A program made the translations under genes and the position numbers. Positions 23,330 through 35,400 of a stretch of 64,000 nt of DNA are shown here, in pieces (the first letter of the stretch is position 1; each line of letters opens with the position of its first letter). The stretch is from Haliclona indistincta (lineage: Eukaryota > Porifera > Demospongiae > Haplosclerida > Chalinidae). The stretch is taken from assembly GCA_964017065.1 (NCBI GenBank), contig OZ024783.1, positions 1,924,134 to 1,988,133 of the forward strand, read 5' to 3'. Below the pieces are notes generated by a model. It ran no database searches. It had not been told where the DNA came from and saw nothing but the letters and a program-made list of their open reading frames with translations.

Positions 23330-24084
23330 TAATGTCAGTTTCAATGCTACTTTTGTACCCAATGAACTCCAGCTGCATGATGACCTGGTCTTTGACTCAA
23401 ATCACTGCATGATTCTAAAATCATTCACTCATTTATTTCCAACTATCGGTCTTTGAATGATGCATATGTTATACATTGAGGCTGAGAGGATGTCAGCTAA
23501 TAGTAGACCCTGCTGTACTGTCTCTAACTTGGGGTACATGTCTTTCCTATAGTGTCTCTTAGTCAATGAGCATCAAACTGTAGACTGTGGTCACACACAA
23601 GGTGTACCTCAAATGAGATCATGGGTGGGTCAGTAGACCCCACGGCCAGCTGGCTACAGACATGTATACTCACTATATGCAGCAGCTGTGGTGTATTTTT
23701 AATAGTACCGAATTAAGTAATGTATTTGAGTGGTAGATTATTTTCTGTGTGTGTATGAGTGTTAATACATGCATGGCTCAGCCTGAGCCTATTATGCTTT
23801 TGATTATTCCCGTTTTTCTTTTAGAATTTCTCAACTTTGCCCAGCTAAGTAGGCTCTGCGACACCGTCTTAACTTGGGGTAAATAGCTCTGTAGCATACT
23901 GCATGTGTGGAGACAACATAACAGTAAAAGTACCTGATCATGATTTCACCATAACGCGAATCACCAATTATTATTAAATTTTTGTTACCACGCCTATAAT
24001 TTCTACGAACTAACGCGTGGGTGCATCCATCATAGTTTCGGCGCCGCCGGCGATGCATCACCGCCTCAGCTAGATTGGGTTACG
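23330..24084 (+). promoter_or_regulatory. Conserved upstream block of locus D, long form
   Basis: It has the landmarks of the short form plus about 350 bp inserted between the GGTCTTTGAATGATG region and the CACCGTC region. That segment includes CTTAGTCAATGAGCATCAAA, ATCATGGGTGGGTCAGTAGA, GGCCAGCTGGCTACAGAC and TTTTCTGTGTGTGTATGAGT. The same long form precedes E and H. The GGCCAGCTGGC palindrome is constant in all three. Confidence 0.5.
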
Positions 24085-27000
24085 ATGAGAAGACTCATGT
24101 TCTCGCTGATCTTCTTCTGCTTCAAACTATCTTATTGGTTTGCTGATGCTCAAGACACGTAAGTACTCAGTGTTGTTTGTTAAAAATAACATTCATAATT
24201 ATTTCAAACTACATTACTGCCTTTTTCATACTCAGATTTAGCTTGAATCTTGTTTTAGAAGCTGATGGACACGAATGCAATGGCTCCCAGCCTACTGTCA
24301 GGGTGAGCACACGACTGGTAAGTGTGCTGCCAGTAAGAGAATGTACCAAATGGATTCCAGTCTCAAGTAAGTCAATCTGACTCAATGCCACATATAAGAG
24401 ATTCAGCTTGTCTTGGGACTAAGGATTAAGTCAATATAACAGTGCATGTATGTTTTTTCTGTAGGCAACTTCAGTACAGCTCATAACTTGACATTTTCAT
24501 TGTCTACAATATTTAATGGAACTATTCTCGACACAGTAGCTAACCCACACTATCAGTTCAGGATTGATCTGTCTCCTGCTGATCACTGCCATTGTTTAAC
24601 TGTTGACAGTGCTACTGGTGTTATTGGTAACATTATATTCAACCAATGGAGAGATGGAAGCTTCTGGTGTGGCAGCAACATCACTCAGCTTTGTGCCTCA
24701 AATAGTACATTCTATTCCGTACTTATAAGTCAGAATGGATCACTGCTAAGAGATGATGCTCTTTTGTGTGACAATTCAACAGATGAGGCTACTTTTAGTG
24801 AGTCATAATACTTGCATTAAATGATGCATTACATGCATGCACGACATATACAATCGCAATATACTTAACTTACTGAAGCTGATTGCACAATAGATTACTG
24901 TATCTTCTCAATACAGGCACTAAGTGCATGACTGTTGATGTTTGGAAAGGAACTCTAAAATGCACTGTTAGCCGAGCTAGTCATGACGAGACTTGCTCTC
25001 TTGGTGGAAATGGTAATTGTAGTGATGTAGATACAGTTTATACAGTAACATGTCATTGCATGTGGTATACGTATAGCTACATATAATTGAATACTTGAAA
25101 GCATGGTTACCAATGTGTGTTATTTTTCATCAATGTGTTCCTTTTGTGAATACTGCATAGCTACCAGAGTATGTCACTGCAATGGAGAGTGGGGACCAGT
25201 TCACTGTCATCCATCACTACAACTAGTAGAGGAACTGGTATGGAAATCTGCAAATAATCATTATTTTCACTTGGTATACTGTAGCTTGAATCGTCTCTAT
25301 CTGAAGATAGTCTCATGATTCTAAGTCAGCTACTACCAAACACTACCACCATCACTCAGCGATTGGATCTCCTCATGAGAGCTGTGCAGCAACAACTCAA
25401 CACAACACAAGAAGTAACAGATACATTTCTACAGGTATAGCTATATACACTGTTGTTTGCATAATACTCCAATGTGTGTGCGCACATACTCACAGTTGGT
25501 TCTGAACATCGTTGAAGATATACCAATTGAGGCAAGCTAGTTTCAATTTTATCTTTATGAAGAAAATCAGAAGAATGTGCACTCAGGAAAAATCCTTGAA
25601 ATTAATTTTTAAGTTCACAGTAAAAAAGTATATAATTTTAAGATGTTAATTCTCTAGGCAAACATTTCTGATTCTTCGTTTCTGTCTCTACTGGATAAGG
25701 TGGCTCTTAATCTCAGATCGAACAGTTCTGTTAACTCACCATCTGGTGCAATACGTATGCATGCATGCGTAATGATGATGTAGCTATTCTCCATTTATAA
25801 ATTATATATAGGAGCAAGGATAAGAGAAGTGTTTCCAGGTAGTGGGCGTGTTACTGTTATACAAGTTGACAATAGCTATACTATTACATTACCTGGAGAA
25901 ATATTTGAGGATATCAATGAATCAGGTAAACAGCATTCTTAGTCTTCTTTCCAAAGTAATTGCCGGGATTTTTAAAGTATTTGTTGTAACCTACTATTTT
26001 GAGAACATCTCTAATCTACTGCCTGAGGGAGCTCGACAGTAAGCTATATAGCAACAAGTTTTTGACCACCATGCAATGTATACTTATTTAGGCCTATTTC
26101 TCCTGTCATTTCTTCGACGTTGAGTTGCAATAAGTGTCAAACCACTAATCTATCAGAGAATGTGATGATTTTCTTTGATTTATCTCCAAAAATGACCAAT
26201 AATATCAATTGTGCATGTGTTTGGAAATTTACAGTGAGTCAATAAACCTAATACAGAGCTTTACTTGGCTTTACTTTGGTTTGTAGGAGTGGAGTTGGTG
26301 CTGACTTTTGGAATGACAGTGGTTGCAGTACGATACAGTTTGAGAATGGTTCTGTGATGTGCTTGTGCAATCATCTCACACACTATGCTATTCTCAGTTC
26401 TGAGCACCCAGACAATGTGCGCGAAATAGAATTCTTTTGTTAAAAAGTCCTTTTATTAGCTATACGCATGAGTAATACATGTACTGAATTATATTTTCAC
26501 TCCAGACTCAACAAGGAGATATAATAGTGAACATACTGATACATATTCAGTATGTTCTTGTGTCCATCTCACTAGTGTTTCTGTTAGTGACTATTCTCAC
26601 ATTTACACTTCAAAGGTCAGACCACACATGATTGTTTCGTGATGCTTATGATATGCACTGCATGATGCATACATGTGAGTTGATCTGGCAATATTGTGCA
26701 TAACTCAGAGCTCACTGAAATGGAGGGTCAAGAGCATGCATGTGTGACCAAGAATAATTATATTTTTTGTTGTACATTTTCACTTCACTGACTACAGGTC
26801 TCTGTGGAACATGCGTAACTACATTCACTGTATGTTGTGTGGTAGCATGTTCACTGCCCTGTTTGTGTATACAGTAGGGATAGGACGAACTGAGAATGAG
26901 GTAAAGATGATGAAGGCTGTTGTTTTCTTACTGAGCTCTCCTGCACGCAGGCTCTATGTTCAGCCCTTGCTGTGGTGCTTCTCTACTTGTTCATGGTGAT

Positions 27001-28001
27001 GTTCATGTGGATGCTAATGGAGGGTGTGGTCTTGTACTTGAAACTAGTTATAGTTTTCATCACTCATAACAAACGCTACTACATCGCTTTCTTCACCATA
27101 GCAAGCTTTGGTGGGCAATTGAATGCGAATGTTGTGTGATTATTTTAATATAATGTAGGTGTACCACTGCTATACATGGGTCTAGTGGTACCTCTTGGAT
27201 TCTTAGTCAACACTGAGAACATAACTGGAAACCATTTTGGGTATTACAATGCAACAGATGGACACCTAGTAGCGTGAGCTGCTCTAAATAGTATTTGTGC
27301 GGTAACAATTGTGAACAATATCAGGTGTTGGACTCGCTTAGAAACTGGCTTTTTCTGGGCGTATGTAGCTCCTATTATTCTCATTACTGTGGTAAGTGTT
27401 CTAGTGTGCAAAATAAGTCATGTCTACCTGTATTCTAGGTCAATGCTGGATTTTTAATCATGGCTGTTGTCATAATTTACCGACATTACAAAAAAAAAGA
27501 AAATAAGTCCAAAGTAGATGCAGCAAAGTAATAGCTGCCAAAAAAAATCAAATTATTGTGATGCTTGATGCATAATATTTTGCAGGCACTGGTTGAAAGT
27601 GATTATTTCACTTTCAATTGTAATGGGACTAGCTTGGATCGCTCAAACAATTTATGTGATTTTCACTGACCTTCGTGTGATCTTGTACATAATAGACTGT
27701 TTCATTTCTTGTCAAGGAATCATTATATTCATCTTGCTGGTTCCTCTCTCAAAACAAGTGTGTGCCTCTACACATGCACCTCTATTAAACGTCATTCATT
27801 GAATTTTGTGCAGGTTAGAGATGCTTACATCAAGTCATGGAAAAAGGCTTCAAATTGGTCAAACTCACACTGTTTACCACCAAGATTATTGCCCTTAGTG
27901 ACCATGTCCCAGCCAAAATTACCCCAGTAAGCTATACCTTAATTTTTTATTATTTTTAAAACTATCTGCAGCCAAAGAACTCTGTAGAGAATGGAGTGTG
28001 A
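24085..28001 (+). pseudogene. Adhesion G protein-coupled receptor, locus D, frameshifted at exon 11
   Basis: Exons: 24085-24158, 24236-24366, 24465-24797, 24917-25012, 25161-25237, 25285-25434, 25496-25531, 25658-25754, 25812-25925, 25978-26038, 26092-26233, 26287-26416, 26506-26615, 26798-26900, 26951-27110, 27159-27273, 27325-27391, 27439-27527, 27586-27757, 27814-27926, 27972-28001. Exon 11 is 4 nt longer than in other copies near its end (AATTGTGCATGTGTTTGG), so joining to exon 12 by the only good donor gives an early stop just before the GPS. Downstream exons are otherwise intact, with GPS CLCNHLTHY and a 7TM part diverged in helices 5-7. That argues for recent damage, an undetected splice rescue, or a sequencing error. 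The tail differs from all other copies; its final frame is uncertain (stop at 27987 or 28001). Confidence 0.65.
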
Positions 28002-28482
28002 GGACACTATAATCAATAGAAATTCTTTACAAACTTGTCATGTCTCTGTGGCATGCACATGTCCATTATGTGACAGCATTTAAATTTTTCTCATTCTTCT
28101 ATGGTAGCATTCTTCTATTAACTAATTACCCATACACAGATTGAGCTAACTAATATCAATATTGATAATAGTAGCTCAATCCGAGTGATATTGCATGAGT
28201 TGATCACGAAAGCAAAACACATTTCTGAAGTGATATGCATACATCTTTCAGCTAAACTAAATCTTTCAGTATGATCTGCCATTGGCAAATTCAACTAGGG
28301 TCTCAGAACTTGAGTTTGGAGGCAATGAACTCTAAGGAGAACTGAGTGTGATGATACATTGTATGATTCAAACCCGGCAGCTGAATTGATGGAGAAATGC
28401 TGCATTATTGTCACATGATGTATTACACAGGGCCGTAGCCTGCTCCACTGAAATACTGAGTTGGGCATCAGAATTAAACAAG
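28002..28482. other. Spacer between loci D and E
   Basis: It contains an inverted pair, GATTGAGCTA near 28141 and TAGCTCAATC near 28171, flanking TAATATCAATATTGATAATA. It also has a second ACTCTAAGGAGAACTGAGTG stretch (28330) that resembles the exon 21 end of C and D (AATTCTAAAGAAAATGGAGTG), possibly a decayed last exon. No intact coding region is seen. Confidence 0.4.
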
Positions 28483-29022
28483 ATGTCTTTCCTCTAGTGT
28501 CTCTTAGTCAATGAGCATCAAACTGTAGTACGTGGACATACCCAAAGTGTACCTCAAATGAGATCATGGGTGGGTCAGTAGACCCCCCCCCGGCCAGCTG
28601 GCTACAGATTTGTATACTCACTATGCAGCTGCTGTGGTGTATTTTTAATAATACCGAAAGTAATGTATTTTATGCTGTAGATTATTTTCTGTGTGTATGA
28701 GTGTTGAAACATGCATGGCTCGGCCTGAGCCTATTATATTATGCATGCTTTTAATTTTACCCATTTTTTCTTTTTCTCAACATTGCCCAGCTAATATTAT
28801 AGTAGGCCCTGCGGCAGCATCATTAACTCAGTGGGGTACATAGCTTTGCACTTTGTGGAGACTACATAGCAGTAAAAGTACCTGATCGATCATGATTTCA
28901 CCATGACTCAATTTCTAATTTTGATACCACGCCTATAAATTTCTACGAACTAACGCGTGGGTGCATTCCATCCGTAGTTTCCTCGCCGCGATGAATCACC
29001 ACCTCAGCTAGATCAGGCTACG
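28483..29022 (+). promoter_or_regulatory. Conserved upstream block of locus E, long form
   Basis: The long form as in D and H: CTTAGTCAATGAGCATCAAA, GGTCAGTAGACCC, GGCCAGCTGGCTACAGA, TTACTTTCGG-type region, then TACCACGCCTAT and ACGCGTGGGTGCATTCC before the ATG. A short C homopolymer follows GTAGA here and in H. Confidence 0.5.
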
Positions 29023-30063
29023 ATGAGAAGACTCATCATGTTCTATCTGATCTTCTTCTGCTTCAAACTATCTTATTGGTTTGCAGTTACTCAAGACACG
29101 TAAGCACTCAGTGTTGTGTGTTAAAACTAACACATCGATATTTCGACTACATGTACTTCTTCATACTCAGATTTAGCTTGAATCTTGTGCTAGCAGCTGA
29201 TGGAAACGAATGCATTGGCTCCCATCCTACTGTCAGAGTGAGCACACGACTGGTAAGTGTGCTGCCCGTACGAAAGTATACCCAATGGATTCCAGTCTCA
29301 GGTAAGTCAGTCTGACTCAATGCAGCACATCACAGATTCCCAGCTTGTGATTAAGTCGATATAACACTGGGTGCATGTATGTTGTTTTTCTGTAGACATC
29401 TGCAGTGCAGCTCACAACTTGACATTTTCATTGTCTGCAATATTTAATGGAACTATTCTCGACACAGTAGCTAACCCACAATATCAGTTCAGGATTGATC
29501 TGTCTCCTGCTGATCACTGCCATTGTTTAACTGTTGACAGTGCTACTGGTGTTATAGGCAACATTATATTCAATCAATGGAGAGATGGAAGTTTCTGGTG
29601 TGGCAGCAACATCACTCAGCTTTGTGCCACAAATGGTACATTCTATTCATCTGTACTTATAAGTCAGAAAGGATCACTGCTAAGAGATGATGCTCTTTTG
29701 TGTGACAATTCAACAGATGAGGCTACTATTAGTGAGTCATAATACTTGAAAATATTATACAGTACATGCATGCACGACATACAATCGTGATAATATTACT
29801 TACTGAAGCTGTTTGCACAATAGATCACTGTATCCCTTTCATTAGGCACTAAGTGCATGACTGTTGATGTTTGGGAAAGAACTCTAAAATGCACTGTTAT
29901 CGGAGCTAGTCATGACGAAACTTGCTCTCATGGTGGAAATGGTAATTGTAGTTATGTATTATACGTAGATACAGTTTATACAGCAACATGTTATTGCATG
30001 TGGCATACGTGTAGCTACAAATATTATGGAGGCATGGTAGTACCTCCCTGTGTAGGGTTGAAG

Positions 30064-31806
30064 CAGGGGGTACGACAAGCTAATTTATTCTGACGTAATG
30101 CTGACGTAAGCTTCACGTAGGCAATGATTTAGTAAACCAGAATACATTGCGTCTTTCCTGGTCTGCTACGCCTTTAGAGAACAATTTGACCGGTAAGCAT
30201 GTTGCGAAATGGATTCTAGTGCCCAAGACCTTTCGTTTAAGCTACCGTACCCCACCCGTACCTCGTTTAGTTTTTGCAGTACAGAGAGATGAAGATAGAG
30301 AATTGGTTGGCAAAATTGTTCTCCCAAGAAAGCACCAACGTGTGATCAAAACAGCAATGGTATCATTCTAGAGCATCATTAGGGAGGCACGGTAGTGCCT
30401 CCCTATGTAGGGTTGAACGAGAAAAAAAGATGGCGCCTACATACAATGTATTAGCGTTCTAACGCTGATATTTCGCCTGGTGATGAATTACATCTAAATC
30501 TGCTCTCTGGCGTAGCTCCATCTTACAGTAGCAAGGAGATTGCTCGAAATTGTTACTAAAGTGACGAACCTGGAAACGGTGAAAATCGAGTTTCGTTTTC
30601 TTCTTTCTTCTTTCTTCCACTCGCCTAGCACCTTTTTGTGAGCAGTGCCGCGACCAAAACACCCACGAACAGTCGTGAAATTCTCCTGGCATGTGCCTTT
30701 TGAACTTAGTTTTTAGCGAAACGGCGATATAAATTCCGCGATTTCTCGATCGTGATCCATTGTCAGCTAAGTGTTAGACGCCATTAATGTGATTGCGCAA
30801 TACGCACGTGACTAAGCAGTGGTTAGCGCACGTGACCAAGCACTAGCTTGAGTATCTCCGCGCCGTATGGTTCACGGAGAACACATCTCTATGGAGTCTT
30901 CGAAGAACGGCAAGCTATAGGATCACCATTCTGCGTTTGCCAGATATAAATTATAACCGCCGTACAGTACAGGTCAACAAACTAGTGTGGGCGGGGCTCG
31001 TATGCACTTCATGCGTAGGCGAGCTGATAGTGTAGCATAACATAACAATTATTTTTTGCTACAAGTCTAAAGTAAAGAAAAGCCATCAACAACAAGAAGC
31101 TAAACCAATGGTGGAACAAAGACGTCCATGATATTTGAACTGCACTTCACTAAAAAAAGTAAAAAGGACACAAACAAGAAAATTAAAAAGATTTCTATCG
31201 AAATCAAAAGGATGTAGGGTTGTGAAATCTACCACTGGTTCACAATGTAAACTAACAAGGAACAAGCATGGAATGGTAACACAATTGACTTGCTAACAGA
31301 CCATAGATCCCTACATCAGTGGCTGTACACAAGCTGAATGCACTTCAGGTGTCAGCAGTCAACAAGTAGGTCAACCACACCAGCCACTGATGTAGGGATC
31401 TATGGTCTGTTAGCAAGTCAATTGTGTTACCATTCCATGCTTGTTCCTTGTTAGTTTACATTGTGAACCAGTGGTAGATTTCACAACACTACATCCTTTT
31501 GATTTCGATATTCAATTAATAGTGTAAAGAAATTTCGGCCGTGGCGCACAAACTCTGGCTGCAATACACACAAATGTTGTCCAATCACTGTAACAGTAGA
31601 ATACTTGTTTCAGCTATTTTCAGTAGATTGTTTTGGAATATAACTTGCCTTGACCTGGAGTGTAAACAATGCAAACTTGAGCTCGATATCATGTACTATA
31701 GCGCGGTGGCAAACTGTTTAAACTATCTTGCACACATTCCAAAGCCTTGCATTATTGTAGTGGGCGTGGCAATACGTCATATTAAATTAGCTTGTCGTAC
31801 CCCCTG
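30064..31806. mobile_element. hAT-like element nested in HT1-a
   Basis: The ends are CAGGGGGTACGACAAGC and its exact reverse complement; the inverted similarity extends through AAGCTAATTTA. Both sides carry GGGTTGAAG (30055-30063 and 31807-31815), an 8-9 bp target duplication. CAGGGG-type ends and duplications of this length fit hAT. No transposase is encoded; the interior is partly filled by another HT1 copy. Confidence 0.7.
30382..31515 (+). mobile_element. Hairpin-tailed element, family 1, copy b (HT1-b)
   Basis: It lies inside the hAT-like element. It begins GGGAGGCAC, GGTA, GTGCCTCCC (a palindrome) after TTA and ends shortly before another TTA at 31516. It carries GTAGGGTTGAACGAG, AAGATGGCGCC (30429), a CTTCTTTCTT tract (30599), an E-box-rich region (CACGTGAC) and the terminal hairpin (31180-31510). 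Its last ~20 bp are missing relative to copies c and d. Confidence 0.7.
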
Positions 31807-32190
31807 GGGTTGAAGATGGCGGCCACATACAAGATGGCGGCTACATACAATGTATTAGCGTTCAAACGCTGATATTGCTCCTGGTGATGAATTTTATACG
31901 TCCAAAGACACTTAGATCTGCTCTCTTACATTGCTCCAACTTACAGTAGCAAGGAGATTGCTCGAAATTGTTACTGAAGTGACGAACCTGGAAACGGTGA
32001 AAATCAGAGTCGTTTCTTCTTCTTTCTTCTTTCTTCAGCGCGCCTAGCGCCTTTACGCGAGCAATGCCGAGACCAAAATACTCACGAACAGTAAAGAAAT
32101 TCTCCTGGCAGGTGCCTTTTGAACTTTGTTTTTGGCGATATAAATTTCGTGATTTCACCGGCAATCGTGATCCATTGTCAGCTAAGAGTT

Positions 32191-32479
32191 ACAATGGATC
32201 ACGTATTGCAATGTTACAATGGATCACGATCACGTACAATGGATCACGTATTGCAATGTTACAATGGATCACGATCACGTACAATGGATCACGTATTGCA
32301 ATGTTACAATGGATCACGATCACGTACAATGGATCACGTATTGCAATGTTACAATGGATCACGATCACGTACAATGGATCACGTATTGCAATGTTACAAT
32401 GGATCACGATCACGTACAATGGATCACGTATTGTAATGTTACAATGGATCACGATCACGTACAATGGATCACGTATTGC
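32191..32479. repeat. 45-bp tandem array inside HT1-a
   Basis: ACAATGGATCACGTATTG recurs at 32191, 32236, 32281, 32326, 32371, 32416 and 32461, giving six full 45-bp units and a partial one. Each unit contains the same half (ACAATGGATCACG) twice. An inverted half-unit (CGTGATCCATTGT) sits immediately upstream, and other HT1 copies have only this single inverted form. Because 45 is divisible by three, long repetitive ORFs appear in several frames; they are artefacts. Confidence 0.9.
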
Positions 32480-35400
32480 ACAATCACAATGATCACCTCG
32501 ATCATTGTGATTGTGCAATATGCACGTGACCAAGCAGTGGTTAGCGCACGTGACCAGGCACTAGCTTTAGTGTCGCCGCGCCGTATGGATCACGGAGAAC
32601 ATATATTTGTCTGGAGTCTTCGAAGAACAATAAGCTCGTATAGGATCACAATTCTGCGCTTGCCAGATAATTATAACAGGTCTACAAACTAGTGCATGTG
32701 TGCGGGGCTCGTATGCACTGCGCCGCCATGCATGCATGCGTAGGCTCGCTGACATGTACAGCATTCAAGTTTTAAATTGTTTACAATAAAGAAAAGCCAT
32801 CAATAAAGGAAAAATAAACCAATGGTGGAAACAAATACGGCTCCTGAGTACGTGCATAAGTTGAACTGCACTTTACTGAAAAAGAGAGAAGGACACAAAC
32901 AAGAAATTATAAAGACTTCTAAGATCTATCGAAATCAAAAGGTTGTAGTGATGAAGAAATCAACTGGTCTACAATGTAAACTAACAACTTAAGAGGAACA
33001 AGGATAAAATGGTAGCACGGTTGACTTCCTAACAGACCACAGCACTTGATAGATCCCTACATCATGCAGTGGCTGTACAGTACACAAGATCAATATTTTG
33101 TCACCTGACTGTATGTAAGGTGTCTGTCAACAGAAATTAGCTGAACTAGCTATAGTCAACTCAGCAGCCACTGATTTAGAGATCTATGGTCTGTTAGCAA
33201 GTCAATCGTGTCCATTCCATGCTTGTTCCTTGTTAGTTTACATTGTGGACCAGTGGTAGATTTCACAACCCTTTGATTTAGATAGAAATCGTTTTAATCT
33301 TCTTTTAACGTAATGGATGAAGTAATGATTGAATACTTCAAAGCATGGTTATCATAATGTGTGTGCCGGTGTGTTATTTTACATCAATGTGTTAAGAAGA
33401 TACGTATATCCTGCATAGCTTGCAGAGTATGTCACTGCAATGGAGAGTGGGGACCAGTTCACTGTCATCCATCACTACAACTAGTAGAGGAACTGGTATG
33501 TTATCACTATAGGTCAAGTAAACATGCATATTGTTCATACATGCATGTAGCTTGAATCATCTCTATCTGAAGACAGTCTCATGATTCTAAGTCAGCTACT
33601 ACCAAACGCTACCACCATCACTCAGCGATTAGATCTCCTTATGAGAGCTGTGCAGCAACAACTCAACACAACACAAGGAATAACAGAGACATTTCTACAG
33701 GTATAGCTACACCATTTCTTGTTTAGATATCAAAATTAATACTCTATTGTTTAAACATACTTACAGTTGATTCTGAACATTGTTGAAGATATACCAATTG
33801 AGGTAAGTGATATTTTTACTTTCATCAGTCTACAAAATGATTCTAAAATAACTTAAAGTGCAAGAAGATGTTACTATCACTGAAGCTTTAAAATTTACAT
33901 TTGCTTTATTATTATTCAGACAAATTCTTCTAGTTCAGTTCTATTTCTGTCTCTACTGGATGATGTGGCTCTTAGTCTCAGACTGAACAGAACTGTTAGC
34001 TCAAAAAATGATTTAATACGTATGTAGACAGTTATAGTGAATCTATGTGTTATGACTAGAATATCCTTTATAGAAGTGAGGATATGAGAAGTGTTTCCTG
34101 GTAATGGGCGTGTCACTGGTATACAAGTTGACAAAAACTACATTTCCCTACCTGATGAAATATTTGAAAACATATCTGAATCAGGTATAATTTTATTTGT
34201 CAACAGTGTATAGCTAATCCCAAACATTGCATTTCCTATTTGATAGTATTTGTTGCATCTTATTATTTTGAGAACATCTCTAATCTACTGCCTGAGGGAA
34301 CTCAAGAGTAAGCTTGTGAACATTTCTGCAGCTATAAACAGTTTCTGTACACAAATTTCAGGCCTATTTCTTCAGTTATCTCATCCACACTGGCTTGTAA
34401 CGAATGCAAAACCACTAATCTATCAGAGAATGTGACCATTTTCTTTGACTTGCCTCCAGAAATGACTAGCAACACTAAATGTGTGTTTGCTAACTTACAG
34501 TAAGTCCTATAACTAGACTATAATGCTTGAGCTGAAGTTTTTTGTTCAGAGACGATGTTGGTTCTGATTTTTGGTATGACAGTGTTTGCAGTACGATAAA
34601 TTTTGAGAATGGTTCTGTGATGTGCTCGTGCAATCATCTCACACACTTTGCTATTCTCCTCAGTCCTGAGCAGCCAGATAATGTACATAAGTTAATTGAA
34701 ATCTAAAAAGTGCATAAAATAAGTTATTTTTTATTATACTGTTTCAGAAATATCCACCACTTGTGTTCTTGATTTGGCAAGTTTACTCGTCCATTTCACT
34801 GGTGTTCCTCTTGGCTACTATTCTCACATTTGTGCTACAAAAGTCATCCAAAGTGTATATTGATTATTTTATTTTATCTTTTTTATTTACAGATCTCTGT
34901 GGAACATGCGTAACTACATTCACTGTATGTTGTGTGGTAGCATGTTCACTGCCCAACTTCTGTATACATTTGGGATAAACAGAACTGAGAACGAGGTATT
35001 GTGACTGTCCTCAATTTCCTTCACTCTCCCATTTCATGCAGGCTGCCTGTTCAGCCATTGCTGTATTGCTTCAATACCTCTATCTGGTGATGTTCATGTG
35101 GATGCTAATGGAGGGTGTGGTCTTGTATGTCAAGCTGGTCAAAGTGTTCACTGCTGATCACAAACGCTACATTGCTTTCTTCACCATAGCAAGCTATGGT
35201 AAGTGATGCTCATGGTTTGTGAACTGCAATAATTATTCTGTGACTGTATGTATGCATGTAGGCATACCACTATTATACATGATTCTAGTGGTATCTCTTG
35301 GGTTCTTAGTCAACACTGAGAACATCATTGGAAGCCATTATGGACGTCGATATGCGAATGGGAAACTGAAGTGGTAAATGATTTATTCAGATGATGAACT

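Larger units (their letters stand above)
30027..33304 (+). mobile_element. Hairpin-tailed element, family 1, copy a (HT1-a), interrupted
   Basis: Inserted in intron 4 of locus E with TTA at 30024-30026 and 33305-33307; loci C and F show the empty site ATATTAACG. It opens with an imperfect 22-bp palindrome (TGGAGGCATGG...) and GTAGGGTTG. It then carries AAGATGGCGGC boxes (31815-31850), a CTTCTTTCTT tract and GCGCCTAGCGCC (32039-32050), and closes with the family hairpin (32890-33300). A 45-bp tandem array lies at 32191-32479. A separate 1.74-kb element sits inside it near the left end. Confidence 0.7.

Noticed and set aside
30147..30371. 74-residue ORF in the hAT-like element
   Set aside because: No hAT dimerisation or catalytic motif is seen; too short to support a transposase call.
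32064..32692. Long repetitive ORFs of 105-157 residues in several frames
   Set aside because: The 45-bp repeat length is divisible by three, so several frames stay open; other HT1 copies lack them.
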